Assembly (NCBI GenBank): GCA_018398765.1
Contig: JAHBMJ010000192.1
Span: 35,001-54,122, forward strand
DNA length: 19,122 nt
DNA from: Chromera velia
Lineage: Eukaryota; Sar; Chromeraceae
Reading direction: 5' to 3'
Positions 1-9,462 of this stretch are shown here, piece after piece. Within the stretch, counting starts at the first letter, position 1. Every line of letters starts with the position of its first letter. The notes under the pieces are model-generated. The model had not been told where the DNA came from, did not search any database, and saw only the letters and a program-made list of their open reading frames with translations. The position numbers and the translations under genes were made by a program.

Positions 1-2338
1 CCCCTAGGACCAGGGGGGGTGGCAATTCTGGCAAGGGGGCTGGGGGGGTCGGGGCAGAGGGAGGGTTTGCCTCTGCGGACCCTCAGACTGAGCCAAACGG
101 GTGCAGAGGACGAGGGGGTTGGAGGCTCTGAGTGAAGTCCTGGAGGAAGGGAAGGCACGATCGATTCAGTTGTTGGACTTGGGGGGGAACCATGTGGGGT
201 CAGAGGGGGTGGAAAGTTTAGGTCAGGCTGTTGGGGAAGGGCCGTTGAAGGAGTCCCTCAAATATCTTTTGTTGAAGGATAATAGGGTTGCAGAGATGTG
301 CAAAGAGGAGGACGGGGGATGGGAGTGGGATTTGGATGGTCTCAATAGTTTATTTTCCCATCAGCTTTCCTCTCTAGAGGAAGTAGACCTGAGTGGAAAC
401 CCTCTCACAGGACCAGACGACAACACCGAGCCCCCTCCCCTAGCTTCCAACGTTGTAGAGGCCCTCGAGGAACGCCGTCTCCCTGCAATCCGAACTCTGA
501 ACCTCGCAAAAACAGACCCCAACGAAACAGATGTCACGTCTGTCTGCAGAGCTCTGGGGGCAGAGGGAGCCCCGGCAGTTCGGGTGCTGCACCTCACCCG
601 CATCTCCCCGTCTGCAGGTCAGGCGTTTGCGGCGGCTGTCCAGTCAGGTCGTATGTCTGAGTTGAGGGAGGTGAGCTTTAGGGATGAGGATCGTTGGGCC
701 TCTACAGGTTTGAGGTTTGTGGTTAGAGGGCTCGGAAGTGGGAAGGTGTCTTCTTCCCTTCGCGTTTTGAATATTTTAGTCAACCGCGATGATGAAAGAA
801 ACATCCACGTCGAAGAGGTATTGGGGGGGTTGTCAGAGGGGCTAAGGGCGAAAGCCTTGGTGTCTGTTGAAGAGTTCACTTTTGATCTGCAAGGCTCTGG
901 AGATTCTTCTCCAGATGAGCCTTTGTTTGAGTTTGGGAGGGCATTGGGGGAAGGGGGTATGAGTGGGTTGCGTAAGTTGACGTTGAGTTGGAAACAAGAT
1001 GGAAGGGATCTAGGGGCTTTGGGTCTTGGTGAGAGTTTGAAAGCGGGGGGTATGGGGTCACTTGAGGACCTCTATTTAGACATTTCCTGTTCGTCTTCGG
1101 ACGACTACCGGGGGTGCAAAGTGTTTGGAGAAGCTCTGAGTATCCGAAACCTTCCGAAACTCCGGTATGTCAAGTTGAAATGGAGTTGTAATTCTGGCCT
1201 CGGTCAGCTGGCAGAAGCCTTGTCTGTCGGCTCCCTGCCCTCCCATGTAGCTGTCGACATACACTTTGTAGTTAACGCAATAGAAACGTCCAATACCGCA
1301 GCAGGAGTCAGGGGGGTAGCGTCAGCCATTCGAGGGGGGAGGCTCCCCGGTCTCTCTCGACTTGATTTTAATGGGGGTTGTAAGGGGCCCATAGATGCAG
1401 AAGCAGCCTTCGCAATCGGTTCGTCGTTGACTGCGGGAGAAGGAGGGGGGGCAGAGGGGTTGAAGGAATTGGACATTCTCCCACTCGTGTTCGATGGTGA
1501 CAACCAAGAAGCCTTGACACCGTTTTTTGAAGGTATTGCCTCTGGTCCGGCTTCCCTTCCTTCCCTCCACAGTATTCACATGTATGTGCGGGAGCCGTGG
1601 GCCCCCCATGCATCCGCGGTCCGTGCAATGGCCAAGTGTATGATGAAGGGGAAATTTCCTGCGCTTCATTCGTTACAGATTCCCATTCCAAACCGTGGCC
1701 AGGGCGGCATGCAAGAGCTTGCCCACGGTCTCTGCTCACCCCATGCTCAGTCCCTTCGCAGCCTCTTCATAAAGAGCAGCATCACACTTAATCCTAACCT
1801 CGAGATGGTCATGCGCCAACGTGCTCAGATGGCAGCGCTTGCCGCTGCTCTGAGTTCCGAACAGATGGGAGGTTTACACAAATTAACCGTACGCGGACCT
1901 ATCTTTTTTCCAAACCTGCCGGCTCTGTCGGTTGGGTTCAATAGTGGGAGGCTCCGGTCTCTCCGTTCCCTGACATTGATCAATGTAGGCATTGGAGACC
2001 ATGCAGAGACAGACATTCTCTGTGAGGCTCTCTCTGCAGAGAAGATGCCTGAACTGAGATTCCTCTCTTTGCGCCAGGTAAGCAAACAGGCTTTGCAAAA
2101 GGTGCTCGGATCCTGGATCGAAAGACCTCCCCCCCCTCTGGAGACTCTAGATCTGGCTCGGTCGACAGTAGACGATGAGGGGGCAGCTGCACTTGCGTCT
2201 CTGTGCAGAATGGGACGGGTGCCGTTCCTCAGGGATGTGAGGGTCGGCTCGAATAAAAACGGGCTGATCGACAGCAATGTGTGGGAAATGTTGAAAGCCT
2301 TGTTTCCAAACACCATCCAAATTCAAAGTGGCGATTAA
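1..2338 (+). CDS. Leucine-rich-repeat (RNI/NLRC-like) protein, 5' partial, one apparent frameshift
   Basis: Host protein made almost wholly of irregular LRRs of the ribonuclease-inhibitor type. Recurrent strands such as LRVLNIL, LRKLTLSW, LEDLYLD, LSRLDFNGG, LKELDIL, LRSLTLINV, LRFLSLRQ and LETLDLARS are separated by roughly 28-50 residues, with helix segments of the GxxSLGQAVGEG kind. Such arrays are protein-interaction scaffolds; the partner cannot be told, and I see no kinase, NACHT, signal-peptide or membrane segment. The main open frame covers about 101-2338 (about 745 codons, TAA stop). The same repeat continues upstream in a different frame from base 1 (GGVAILARGLGG, then LPLRTLRLSQTGAEDEGV). 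That frame hits TGA at 133-135, while the main frame has a stop at 89-91, so the two meet by a one-base shift near 118-121, where repeat spacing suggests one extra T. The true start lies left of the window. It may be a live gene with a sequence error or a young pseudogene. Chromerid-like origin is inferred. Confidence -1.
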
Positions 2339-2563
2339 AACTGACTCTGTTGGGTCTCGTTCTGCGTACATTCAGCCAAGAGCGATAGACAAAAGGCAGT
2401 GGCGGACCAAAGGTAGGAGTGGCGCGTTTCGGGCTGGTCATTGGCTGACGGATTTCGATGGTATCTGATTGGTTGAACCCCTTTGTGCACCTTAAGTCTT
2501 TTTTTGTAGCATTTATTTAAAATTGGTGGTACTTGCTCCACCGTTTCTTCCGTTTCTGCATTG
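2339..2563. other. 3' flank of the LRR gene
   Basis: 225 bases between the LRR stop and the target duplication of the copia element. Two CCAAT-like motifs (attgg near 2443 and 2468) and a short T-rich run are visible. I see no open frame or RNA gene that I would support. Confidence -1.
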
Positions 2564-2568
2564 TACAC
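2564..2568. repeat. Target-site duplication TACAC, left copy (copia element)
   Basis: TACAC lies directly outside the left LTR and recurs at 8590-8594 directly outside the right LTR. A 5-bp duplication is the usual footprint of a Ty1/copia integrase. The match fixes the element borders. Confidence -1.
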
Positions 2569-2796
2569 TATAAGGAATTCACGTGTCAGAACAGAGTTCG
2601 GGGAGGAGAGGATGAGCGAATGCGCCTCTCCTTGAATAAGTCAATGTGGATCGATCAGTTTCTCCTACACGGTGCATGCACAGTTTGTAGTGTTGCAGAT
2701 TTGCACAGCTTGTAGCGCGCTGAGCCTGGGCCGAAGTCCCTGGGACCGCGGCCGTGAAAGGCCGGCGTCAATCGACCCCGGACGCAATCTCCAACA
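2569..2796 (-). repeat. Copia LTR, 3' copy
   Basis: 228 bp, matching 8350-8589. Read on the minus strand it begins TGTTGG, a typical copia start, and ends CCTTATA, so the termini are TG...TA rather than TG...CA. It keeps more C and G than the other copy at all 16 differing positions. A G-rich run (2801-2805 as C on the plus strand) just inside the element is the likely polypurine tract; it abuts the pol stop codon TGA (2798-2800). Confidence -1.
2729..2753. other. Palindromic hairpin in the copia LTR
   Basis: GGCC, three bases, GTCCC-T-GGGAC, three bases, GGCC: an imperfect inverted repeat with a perfect 11-bp core palindrome. The same 25 bases are unchanged in the other LTR at 8522-8546, although the LTRs differ elsewhere. 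It may be an RNA hairpin in the repeat region or a factor-binding site; function unknown. Confidence -1.
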
Positions 2797-2797
2797 A

Positions 2798-3649
2798 TCA
2801 CCCCCTGACTCGAACATTCACAGGAGAGTCACCTCTTTTCTTAGCTTTTGATCGACATGTCTTTGCGAAATCTACCATTCCTCTCTTCACATGCCCTTCC
2901 TTCTTCGCTTCAACGTGAGGTGCTTGACTCCCTCTCTCCTTTTCCAACTTGTACTTTGTGTGTCTGTCTGTCCGCTGCCGATCAGTAGAAACCCAAAGCA
3001 CCCACGCCTTCAACGCTCTCAGCTCCTGCTGTACATACTTCAACAATCCATCCATCCGAGGCTCTCACTTCGAATATCCACTCTCCAATTGCTCCATGAG
3101 AGGAGCGCTGTCTGTATAAATCTCTACCTCTAGCGGCTTCATCCACAACGCCTCTGCAAGACGCTTCCATTAAAAAGATTGTTTCACACCATCTACAAGC
3201 GCATAAAGCTCTGCAGAGCTCGAAGAAATCAGCTTCCTTTTGATTCATTTGCTCTTCCATGTCACCAGATTCGTTCTTCTCATTCCCTCAATCTTTTCCT
3301 TCTTGTCAACCAAGTAAGCCTCAAAGCCCCCTCTTCCTTCACAACGGGAAAGAGAATACGCAGCATCCACAATCAAAGCAAACTTCGGATCAATCACACC
3401 CTCAAAGCGCAAACTGTTGTTCTTTTCATGAGTTCTGATGAGGGCAAGCAAAGCAGCAACAAGCTTCAAACCAGTCGGGCGGGAACCATAATGAGACAAC
3501 TCACTGAAAACAAAAGTAAGATCGGCAGACGTCCGACACACCCAACCAAACATACCCATTACTTTCATCATCACCGCAACTAGGTCTTCTTCTTTCTCTT
3601 CTTCCCTCTCTTCATTCAGCATCTTAGGGGAAAGAGACTTGCGAGGCAA
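2798..3649 (-). pseudogene. Copia RNase H and pol C-terminus
   Basis: Back in the Gag frame. The sequence covers the RT-RNase H connection, then WKSK, a premature TGA (3247; CGA would give Arg), and SSSSAELYALVDGVKQSF, the copia hallmark near the RNase H Glu. A TAA (3172) and EIYTDSAPL with the next Asp follow, then a TGA (3067) and the end motif STDRQRTDRHTKYKL. The genuine stop is TGA 2800-2798, two bases inside the LTR border. RNase H would remove the RNA strand during cDNA synthesis. Frame and order are clear; the three internal stops make it inactive. Confidence -1.
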
Positions 3650-3668
3650 ATCGTCCTAGCAAATCGTC
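3646..3668. repeat. Short tandem duplication (13-bp step) in copia pol
   Basis: GCAAATCGTC occurs at 3646-3655 and again at 3659-3668, separated by CTA. The step is 13 bp, so it adds +1 to the frame. Taking out one step joins the RT frame (ending TDDL) directly with the RNase H-side frame (PRKSLSPKML), which supports duplication as the cause of the frameshift. Confidence -1.
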
Positions 3669-4445
3669 TGTCTGAACAGGAATGGACTTCAAGTATGCCT
3701 CCTGGCTGATCTCAAACCCGCTTTCATTCTTTCTCACCTCCAAACCCGTGTAGCCCATTTCATGGTAATTTTCACCCCCCGCAGAGAGATTTTTTAGCTC
3801 ATCCATTTTCAAACGCTGTCTCAAAGGTTCAAAGTTACGAGCAGGGTTGGCAGAGAAAATGAGCAAATCATCAATGTGAATAGCCATCACTGCTTTTACC
3901 TTCTTTTCTTCATCCTTCAATACAAAGATACTCTCAATGATTTCCTCCCATCCTTCTTCTGCTGCAATCCGTTTGAAATGCTTTCCATACAAACAAGGGG
4001 CATCTTTCAATCTATACATGGCTCTCTCTAGCTGACCGATAACTTCAGGTACGAATCCTTCTGGGGAACCCGTCGGGACGCGTCCTGGCAGCTGCACAAA
4101 CACCTTATCATGAATAGATGCAGTCAGAAACGCAGTGCGCATATCTGACTTACCGATCGTCCACCCCTGACTGGATGTAAACGTAAAGCAAACCAAAAGA
4201 GCTCACTAAGCAGCTGTCCCACTGTACGTCTCAACGTTCTTTTGGTCATCTTAAAATCTTTTACACACAAGACCGGCTTTCAGCTTTCTCTCTTTCTCTT
4301 TCATCTTCCATGTCAGCACACATCTGGTTTTTATTGCTGTTCTGTTCTGTGGTATTCTTACTCCGTTTATTTTTAACACTTTATTCTCCTCAAAGCTTTT
4401 CAATTCCCCTCGCATCACTTCATCAAAGAGGCCTTTCTCTACCTC
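3660..4445 (-). pseudogene. Copia reverse transcriptase
   Basis: The RT start is recognisable in LKSFEENKVLKI and VLTWKMKEKERKLKAGLV. Three stops follow (TAA 4253, TAG 4208, TGA 4205) where the family reads continuously. After them come SQGWTIGKSDMRTAFL (motif A, with its Asp), VFVQLPG, the LERAMYRLKDAPCLYG region, and the catalytic motif HIDDLLIFS (3872-3867 encode Asp-Asp). Copia elements usually have YVDD here; the two Asp are retained. The domain runs into the 13-bp duplication at 3646-3668, which shifts the frame. RT copies element RNA into cDNA in cytoplasmic particles. Confidence -1.
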
Positions 4446-4591
4446 CTCTTCCTTTGCATCAATGTGCCCCTTCTTTGGGTTCACGTGCTTCATCATCTGG
4501 TTGACTACTTTTTTATCCACCACAAGTCTCTGTGGCGCCTTCCTAAATCCATTTTCTTCTCTCTTCACTTTCTTCTTTTCACCCTCTTTAC

Positions 4592-4672
4592 TATCATCCT
4601 GTGCTCCTTGCACCCTCTTCCCTTCCTGTGCTTCCTGTATTTTCTTATCATCCTGTGCTTCCTGCACTCCCT
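4592..4672 (-). repeat. Three 27-bp tandem repeats in the integrase-RT linker
   Basis: Units 4592-4618, 4619-4645 and 4646-4672 share the core cctgtgcttcctg. On the coding strand they give three 9-residue units: VQEAQDDKK, IQEAQEGKR, VQGAQDDSK. The unit length keeps the frame, so the repeat could have expanded while the element was active. Confidence -1.
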
Positions 4673-4940
4673 CCGTTTCTCTGCTGTCTTACTGCTCTCC
4701 TTCACGTGCAAGAAAGCTAGCCAAGGCTGCGGCCCCCCCAGACTCCCCAAGCAAGTTGAGGCCAAACAACGAATCGTCATCTGGAATGTCTGGCGGGACG
4801 ACTTTTCCTTCTCCCTCTTTCTCTACTGGCTGCGCTGCCTGAACAGGTTCGCGACCCTGCCCTGACTGCTTTTCCTTTTCCTCTCCACTCCCCACCTCCT
4901 GCTGCTGACCTCGCAACTCCAGGTGGCCTGCCTGAAGTTA

Positions 4941-6181
4941 CGAGCCTGCTGCAAATGGAGGAGGAAAAAGGACAGGTGCAGAAACAGAAAACACAGACTC
5001 TCCCACAATATGATCTAGCTGCCTGACAGCCGTTGACGAAACAGAATCGGGAAAGATTGCTTGCGACTTGGAGGAGGAGGAGACAATACCTTCAGGGTCC
5101 GTACCCCCTGCAGCAAGAACATCAACTTCTCTGTCTTCTTCGACATTGAAATCGGAAAAACAATCAACATCGTCAGCAGGTGCAGCTGCTGACTCAGACA
5201 CTCCATTCAAAAAGTCAGAAGACACATTCAAACCATACCATTCAATCAAAGACACAGCACTCGGATGCACACGCAAAGGTCTCCATCCCTTCCCACTGTC
5301 TGTCTTCACAAGAACACACACGACAGAGTCGCTTTTGACTCCAGCAAAGAACCCTTCCTTTCCCCTGATAGGCACAGCAGAAGAGGGAATCGGACGAGGG
5401 TCAGTCACAAGAACACGATCACCAACAGAGATGGGGGAAATGGGATGAGCAACCTCAACACCAAACACAGATGCATTGGGCGACTTACCCATCGCAGATG
5501 AAACACATTCATTCAAAGAATCAATCACACCACTCAACAACCACTTCGTACAATATTTCGACAAATTCAAGTCCGCAAGCAACTTCCAAAGCAATCTTTT
5601 CACTGTACGATTCATTTTCTCTACTTGCGCTTAAGACTGGGGAGTGTAGATGCTTCCTTTCTTATGAAAGATGGACTCTTGTCACACACATGCTCGTACT
5701 GTCCCTTCTTTTCACCCACAAATTCTCTTCCGTTGTCAGTGCAAACCATTGCAGGCTTTCCTTTCACTTTCAGCTTCTTACCCAGTCTCTCCCATCTTCT
5801 TACCCATGCAGTCAGATGTCTTACTGCCTTCCCTTTTGAAGGCAGAACCATGCCAGAAACAAAACGAGTTGCAGCATCGATAATCAAAGACAGAGGGGTA
5901 CCACAAGATAAAAACATGATATCCTGATAAATGATTTCATTGAATTCCTTTGCTTGCACGCCTTCCTGGCTCTTCTGGGGAATACGATGCATCACAGCAT
6001 TCACATGCTTGCACTGTCTACACACATGCCTCACTTGATCACACGCCTCTCTGCTCATACGCGACACAATGCCTTTCTCTTTCATTGTTTCATACAGTCG
6101 CACACCAGTCGCATGCCCAAATCTCTTATGCCACATCAAAACCTCCCTTTCACTCATCTGACTTTCAGAAGGGAAGCTCAC
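4941..6181 (-). pseudogene. Copia integrase (HHCC, DDE core, C-terminal domain), frameshifted
   Basis: The pre-integrase zinc finger is intact: HKRFGH (from about 6130) and CRQC (about 6022). The catalytic core follows, with Asp in YQDIMFL (about 5923) and Asp in CTDNGREF (about 5737). A net -1 frameshift near 5670-5690 then separates these from the part carrying YTPQ, a TAA stop (5633-5631) at a usual Gln position, and the catalytic Glu (5621-5619) in EKMNRT. The C-terminal part reads open to TAA 4940. The enzyme would insert the cDNA into the genome. Core residues are still visible, but the frameshift and stop inactivate it. Confidence -1.
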
Positions 6182-6238
6182 CCTCCACGATCGATGCGCA
6201 TCTAACCGAATGGGCGGTCGCTCCTGCGGGGCCCCCTT

Positions 6239-6883
6239 CTAACCTCCGTGCTGCAAAAACGCCCACTCACGTGCAAGAGGTCTATCCTTCCTATTTATGT
6301 TCAAACACACACGAAGGGGGCCACGCTTCACTGCCGGACTCTTTGACTGCACCTCCCCATGCACACTCAAAACCAGAATGCCTTCCTCCTCTTTCACACG
6401 CGCACGAAAACTGCCACCCCCTTTTTCAGGGAGCTTCACCCAGAATGGCTCACGCACTTTCTGTAAGCGGAGACCATGCACACTCACAAGAGAGACTGGC
6501 ACAGACCGAGAGAAAGCTCCATTCAAACGTGCCGTCCTCCTACCTCCATCCACACACTCGACTCCAGGGAGGTCCACAGTCACATCGCTCGCTGCTCGTG
6601 CGACGTCTCCTTCAACCCCCACAAACTCACTGTCCGTCTCCCTCACCTCAATCACACAGGACTCGACGTCTCTGCCGAAGAAATGCCGGCTGTATCCAGA
6701 ATCAACCACCGGCTTCTTCACTATCCATTTCATTCCACCCCCTCTCGCTCCACCTGCACGCCCCATAGCGTGTGGTTGCAGTTTTGTCACATCCTGCCCA
6801 GGACGGCTCTCCCCCTCTTCTTCAGCAAGCAACGCAAAGCGATTGGAAACCCACATACTGGGGGAATGCGCTGCACTCTGCAC
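6239..6883 (-). pseudogene. Copia aspartic protease region
   Basis: An open stretch of 214 codons. WIVKKPVVDSGYSRHFFG near residues 53-70 holds the retropepsin active site DSG (6703-6695), here DSGYS where copia proteases usually have DSGA(S/T). The protease would cut Gag-Pol into its mature parts. The downstream half reads as the protease C-terminal part and the linker into the integrase. The stretch ends at TAG 6241, which CAG would repair; the frame upstream is closed by TGA 6898. Confidence -1.
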
Positions 6884-7033
6884 CCCCGAGTGTGCTCATC
6901 TCCCTCCCTGTTCCCCAGAGGAGGATGAGGAAGACTGCTGCTGCTGGCTTCTGTTGGAATCTTGGCTGAGGGGAGGGGGAACCCAAGCCTTAGGGTGAGG
7001 CTCGATTCTGGGCTGCCCCGCACGCTTGCGCGC

Positions 7034-7075
7034 ACAGTTCTTCTCGAAGTGGGTCGTGTCCTGGCACCACCAGCA
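7034..7075 (-). pseudogene. Copia nucleocapsid zinc knuckle (CCHC)
   Basis: In the Gag frame but beyond three premature stops, the minus strand reads CWWCQDTTHFEKNC, an exact CX2CX4HX4C knuckle that binds element RNA. It is preceded by an Arg/Gly-rich stretch and a run of seven Gln codons (GCT repeats on the plus strand, 7092-7114). Premature TAG codons at 7129 and 7090 flank the Gln run. Confidence -1.
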
Positions 7076-7264
7076 CCTCTTTGGTCCCTACGGCTGCTGC
7101 TGCTGCTGCTGCTGTTGAAGGGGAGACTACTGGGAGGAGCGCTGACCATTCTGTCTGTTCCCCTGATTTCTGAATCCACCAGATCCCCGACCCCGTCTCT
7201 GCTGGCCTCTGAAGGCTCTCTCTCTGCCCCCACTCTGCCTCTGTCTCGCCTTGATCTCTGCATC

Positions 7265-8305
7265 TTAATCAAAGGACGCAAACCACTCGAGCTCCTTCTT
7301 CAGAGTGGCATAGTCAATCTGTCTGAGATCCAGCTGCCCCCCCAATCCGGGAAGTTTCGATCTGAGGGAGTTGACGAGCTTCATACGTTGGTTGTCCATG
7401 AGGGCGTTAACGATCATGATGACCTTAGCACGATCTTCGATCTCCCACTCCGCGTCGTCGGAATTAAGGAGGAGATCCTCGAGTCTCTGGTCGATCTTCA
7501 CGAACGACAGCACCACACCGCTTGGGATGACGACACGACCGTTCTGATCATGGTGGTCGAGGACTCTGAGCCATGGGAAAACCTGCACACACTCCTGCAC
7601 AACTAGCTGCATCGCCAGCAGGGTCGAGGAATACTCCTGCTTCATCTTCTCTACAATATTCTCAGGGTTCACCCGCTTCCGTCTCCATCTCCTTACATCT
7701 CTCCTGAAGGCCTGAGCATCACTTCCTGCTTTGTTCAGCGCGACGATGATATTGGATCTCCACTCCTCTGTCGAGCGGAAGTGCTTCCTCTGCAGGTGCA
7801 CATTGGAGAACTCCCCCCACTGCGACGCAAAGTCGATAATCTCCTTCTTTCTAGCGAATTTCGGGCAGGCGGTCAGGTCCACTTTCTTCGACTGTTTTGA
7901 CTTCTTCTTACGAGCAAAACCCACTCTCTGAGCTGCAGAGTGGCGGGAAGACGCATCGGAAGATCCACTCACATCTGATGAATTAGAGTCGGAAGGGGAC
8001 GGGTCCTTGTCCGAGAAGAAAGCCACAGCATCGAAGGGCTTTCGGATTTTTTGAGCCTGAACGGCTCCAGGCGCAAACAGAGAAACAGGGGCAATTCTTT
8101 CTTTCTTCTCCGCCACTGCGGCACTGGTTCGACTGGGTGGAATCCATCTGTCTAATGAGTCTTCTACTCTCTCTTCCCGCTGGCCTGGAGGCGCAGCATC
8201 TCTTCGATCGAACTCTGCACTGAGTCTGGATACTTCAGCGCTGATCGGTTCAAGGGCGTCATTGAGTAAGCCCCTGAAAAAGCTTTTCATGTCTTTAAAG
8301 TTCAT
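7265..8305 (-). pseudogene. Copia Gag (capsid) region
   Basis: 346 codons open from ATG 8305, 44 nt inside the 5' LTR, to TAA 7267-7265. It has an N-terminal helical stretch, a Ser/Asp-rich linker near residues 100-125, a Lys/Arg-rich segment (FARKKKSKQSKK) and a C-terminal capsid-like helical region ending in LKKELEWFASFD. Gag coats the element RNA inside cytoplasmic particles. The frame continues past the TAA into an Arg/Gly/Gln-rich segment and a CCHC knuckle, so this TAA is a premature stop (CAA-to-TAA would repair it). The capsid region is weakly conserved between elements, so the assignment rests mainly on position. Confidence -1.
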
Positions 8306-8349
8306 CTTAATAATAAAGTAGTAATAAATCAGAGACTAACACACTGATC

Positions 8350-8589
8350 TATAAGGAATTCACGTGTTAGAACAGAGTTCGGAGAGAAGAGGATAAACGA
8401 ATACACCTCTCCTTGCTAGTCTTCATGAATAAGTCAATGTGGATCGATTAGTTTCTCCTACACGGTGTATGCACAGTTTGTAGTGTTGCAGATTTGTATA
8501 GCTTGTAGTGCACTGAGCCTGGGCCGAAGTCCCTGGGACCGCGGCCATGAAAGGTCGGCGTCAATCGACCTCGGACGCAATCTCCAACA
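8350..8589 (-). repeat. Copia LTR, 5' copy
   Basis: 240 bp, matching 2569-2796. It carries a 12-bp insertion (about 8415-8427, gctagtcttcat) absent from the other copy. At all 16 substituted positions it has T or A where the other copy has C or G. It would hold the element promoter; I can point to no certain TATA box. Confidence -1.
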
Positions 8590-8594
8590 TACAC
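8590..8594. repeat. Target-site duplication TACAC, right copy (copia element)
   Basis: Identical to 2564-2568 and directly outside the right LTR. Confidence -1.
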
Positions 8595-8890
8595 TCATAA
8601 AAAACATGTCTATAAAAAGGTGCTTAGATAATAAGACTCATTACAAGAGAGGATTCAACTAGAGATTCAAAAAGAATCACGGCTAGAATCACTGTCTATA
8701 ACTATCTAATTCTATTTAGGTATCACAAATTAAAAATTTAATTCATTAAATTCAAAACTTTCAAAAACTATAAAAGTTAATATGTCATAGCCAAATAATT
8801 ATATCAAAGTGTTTTTTTAACTGTCTGAGAGTTGTTGTAACACACCATATATAAGGCTTTTACTTACTTTTACTAGCTTTTGGTGCCGAA
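8595..8890. other. AT-rich intergenic stretch
   Basis: Clearly richer in A and T than its surroundings, with runs such as aaattaaaaatttaatt and ttcattaaattcaaaact. A TATATAA occurs at 8848-8854, about 600 bp before the TPR start codon; a promoter role is possible but unproven. No open frame of note. Confidence -1.
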
Positions 8891-9462
8891 AGTTACCCAT
8901 GTGGGCACTAAAATCTGTAGAAATCTGTCTAGCGCACTGATCAGAAGTTAACCACCGTTAACCATCGTCAGGGCCCAAGAGGGTAGTGTGTGCTGTCGGG
9001 GACTCGGAATCAGTTGTCCTTCCACAGATTTTGCCGATCATTTCGGAATTCTTTCTTTCGGCCACAGGTTTCGGAGCACTCGCAATATATTGTAAGTACC
9101 CCCCGCATCCTTAGCCCCGCTACGCTTGCAAATCCGGGGTCTCTCTCTCCATGCGCAAAACACACCGCTACCGCCATACGATCTTAAAGGCGTCTTTCAG
9201 TCCGAATGAGTCGATCTTCTAGCTATGTATACAACGTCTTACAGTCGTCCAAATTTTGAAGGCTGCTTCAGAAAAGATTCCTTTGAAGGTTCGCCGCCTC
9301 TGTTGATCTCGATTGCCTGTAACCATCTGGAACACCCCAAGACCATTTACTCAAAGTCCTGCGGCGTTATCACGTTTCCTTCTAACTGTTCCCGTGATTT
9401 GGCCTTTCGGAATTTAAATTGATTTGCCTCCCTAGTCTCGAAAAATCAAAAGTCCAGAAAGG
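8891..9462 (+). other. Upstream region of the TPR gene
   Basis: No supported coding sequence. A direct repeat of GTTAACCA lies near 8947-8966. A good splice donor, GTAAGT, is at 9092-9097, and a pyrimidine-rich acceptor-like CTTCAG lies near 9265-9271, so a 5'-UTR intron is possible. The start codon at 9463 has A at position -3. Confidence -1.

Larger units (their letters stand above)
2798..8305 (-). pseudogene. Copia Gag-Pol polyprotein, degenerate
   Basis: One ancestral frame of about 1,830 codons starts at ATG 8305 and ends at TGA 2800-2798. Segments 8305-5690 and 3650-2798 share a frame; the middle part (about 5670-3660) is in another. The first shift lies near 5670-5690, in the GTGTGTG/caagag stretch of the integrase, and is net -1. 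The second is the 13-bp duplication at 3646-3668 (+1), which restores the frame. In-frame premature stops, given by first codon base on the minus strand: TAA 7267, TAG 7129, TAG 7090, TGA 6898, TAG 6241, TAA 5633, TAA 4940, TAA 4691, TAA 4253, TAG 4208, TGA 4205, TGA 3247, TAA 3172, TGA 3067. All are one C-to-T change from CAA, CAG or CGA. A Gag-Pol fusion without an internal shift or stop is typical of copia elements. Nothing functional can be made from it now. Confidence -1.
2569..8589 (-). mobile_element. Ty1/copia-type LTR retrotransposon, full length, inactivated
   Basis: A 6.0-kb element on the minus strand: LTR (8350-8589), a 44-nt leader, one Gag-Pol frame (8305 down to 2798), a short G-rich tract, then LTR (2569-2796). 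The domain order is Gag, CCHC knuckle, protease, integrase, RT, RNase H. Integrase before RT defines the Pseudoviridae (Ty1/copia) order. The perfect 5-bp duplication TACAC on both sides shows that it inserted here as one unit. Fourteen premature stops and two frameshifts make it inactive. The LTRs differ at 16 positions plus a 12-bp indel, so the insertion is not recent. I could not identify a convincing primer-binding site next to the 5' LTR. The element sits antisense, 230 bp beyond the LRR stop codon. Confidence -1.

Noticed and set aside
1825-2316. A 163-codon minus-strand frame inside the LRR gene.
   Set aside because: Shadow of the repeat-rich LRR coding strand; residue composition has no protein-like pattern.
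5950-6768. A 272-codon plus-strand open frame antisense to copia protease and integrase, and other long antisense frames in 3200-7600.
   Set aside because: His/Ser/Pro-rich low-complexity products that mirror the minus-strand coding sequence; no domain recognised.
7092-7114. GCT trinucleotide run as a functional microsatellite.
   Set aside because: It simply encodes a Gln run in the copia Gag frame; seven units is unremarkable.
2562-8349. Copia LTR borders starting at TG (2562 and 8345 on the plus strand), giving TG...CA ends.
   Set aside because: The flanking pentamers then differ (TGCAT and TACAC). Borders at 2569 and 8350 give a perfect TACAC duplication, at the cost of TG...TA ends.
8306-8349. 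A primer-binding site next to the copia 5' LTR.
   Set aside because: Only ATCAG is shared with the common initiator-Met PBS (TGGTATCAGAG); too little to claim.
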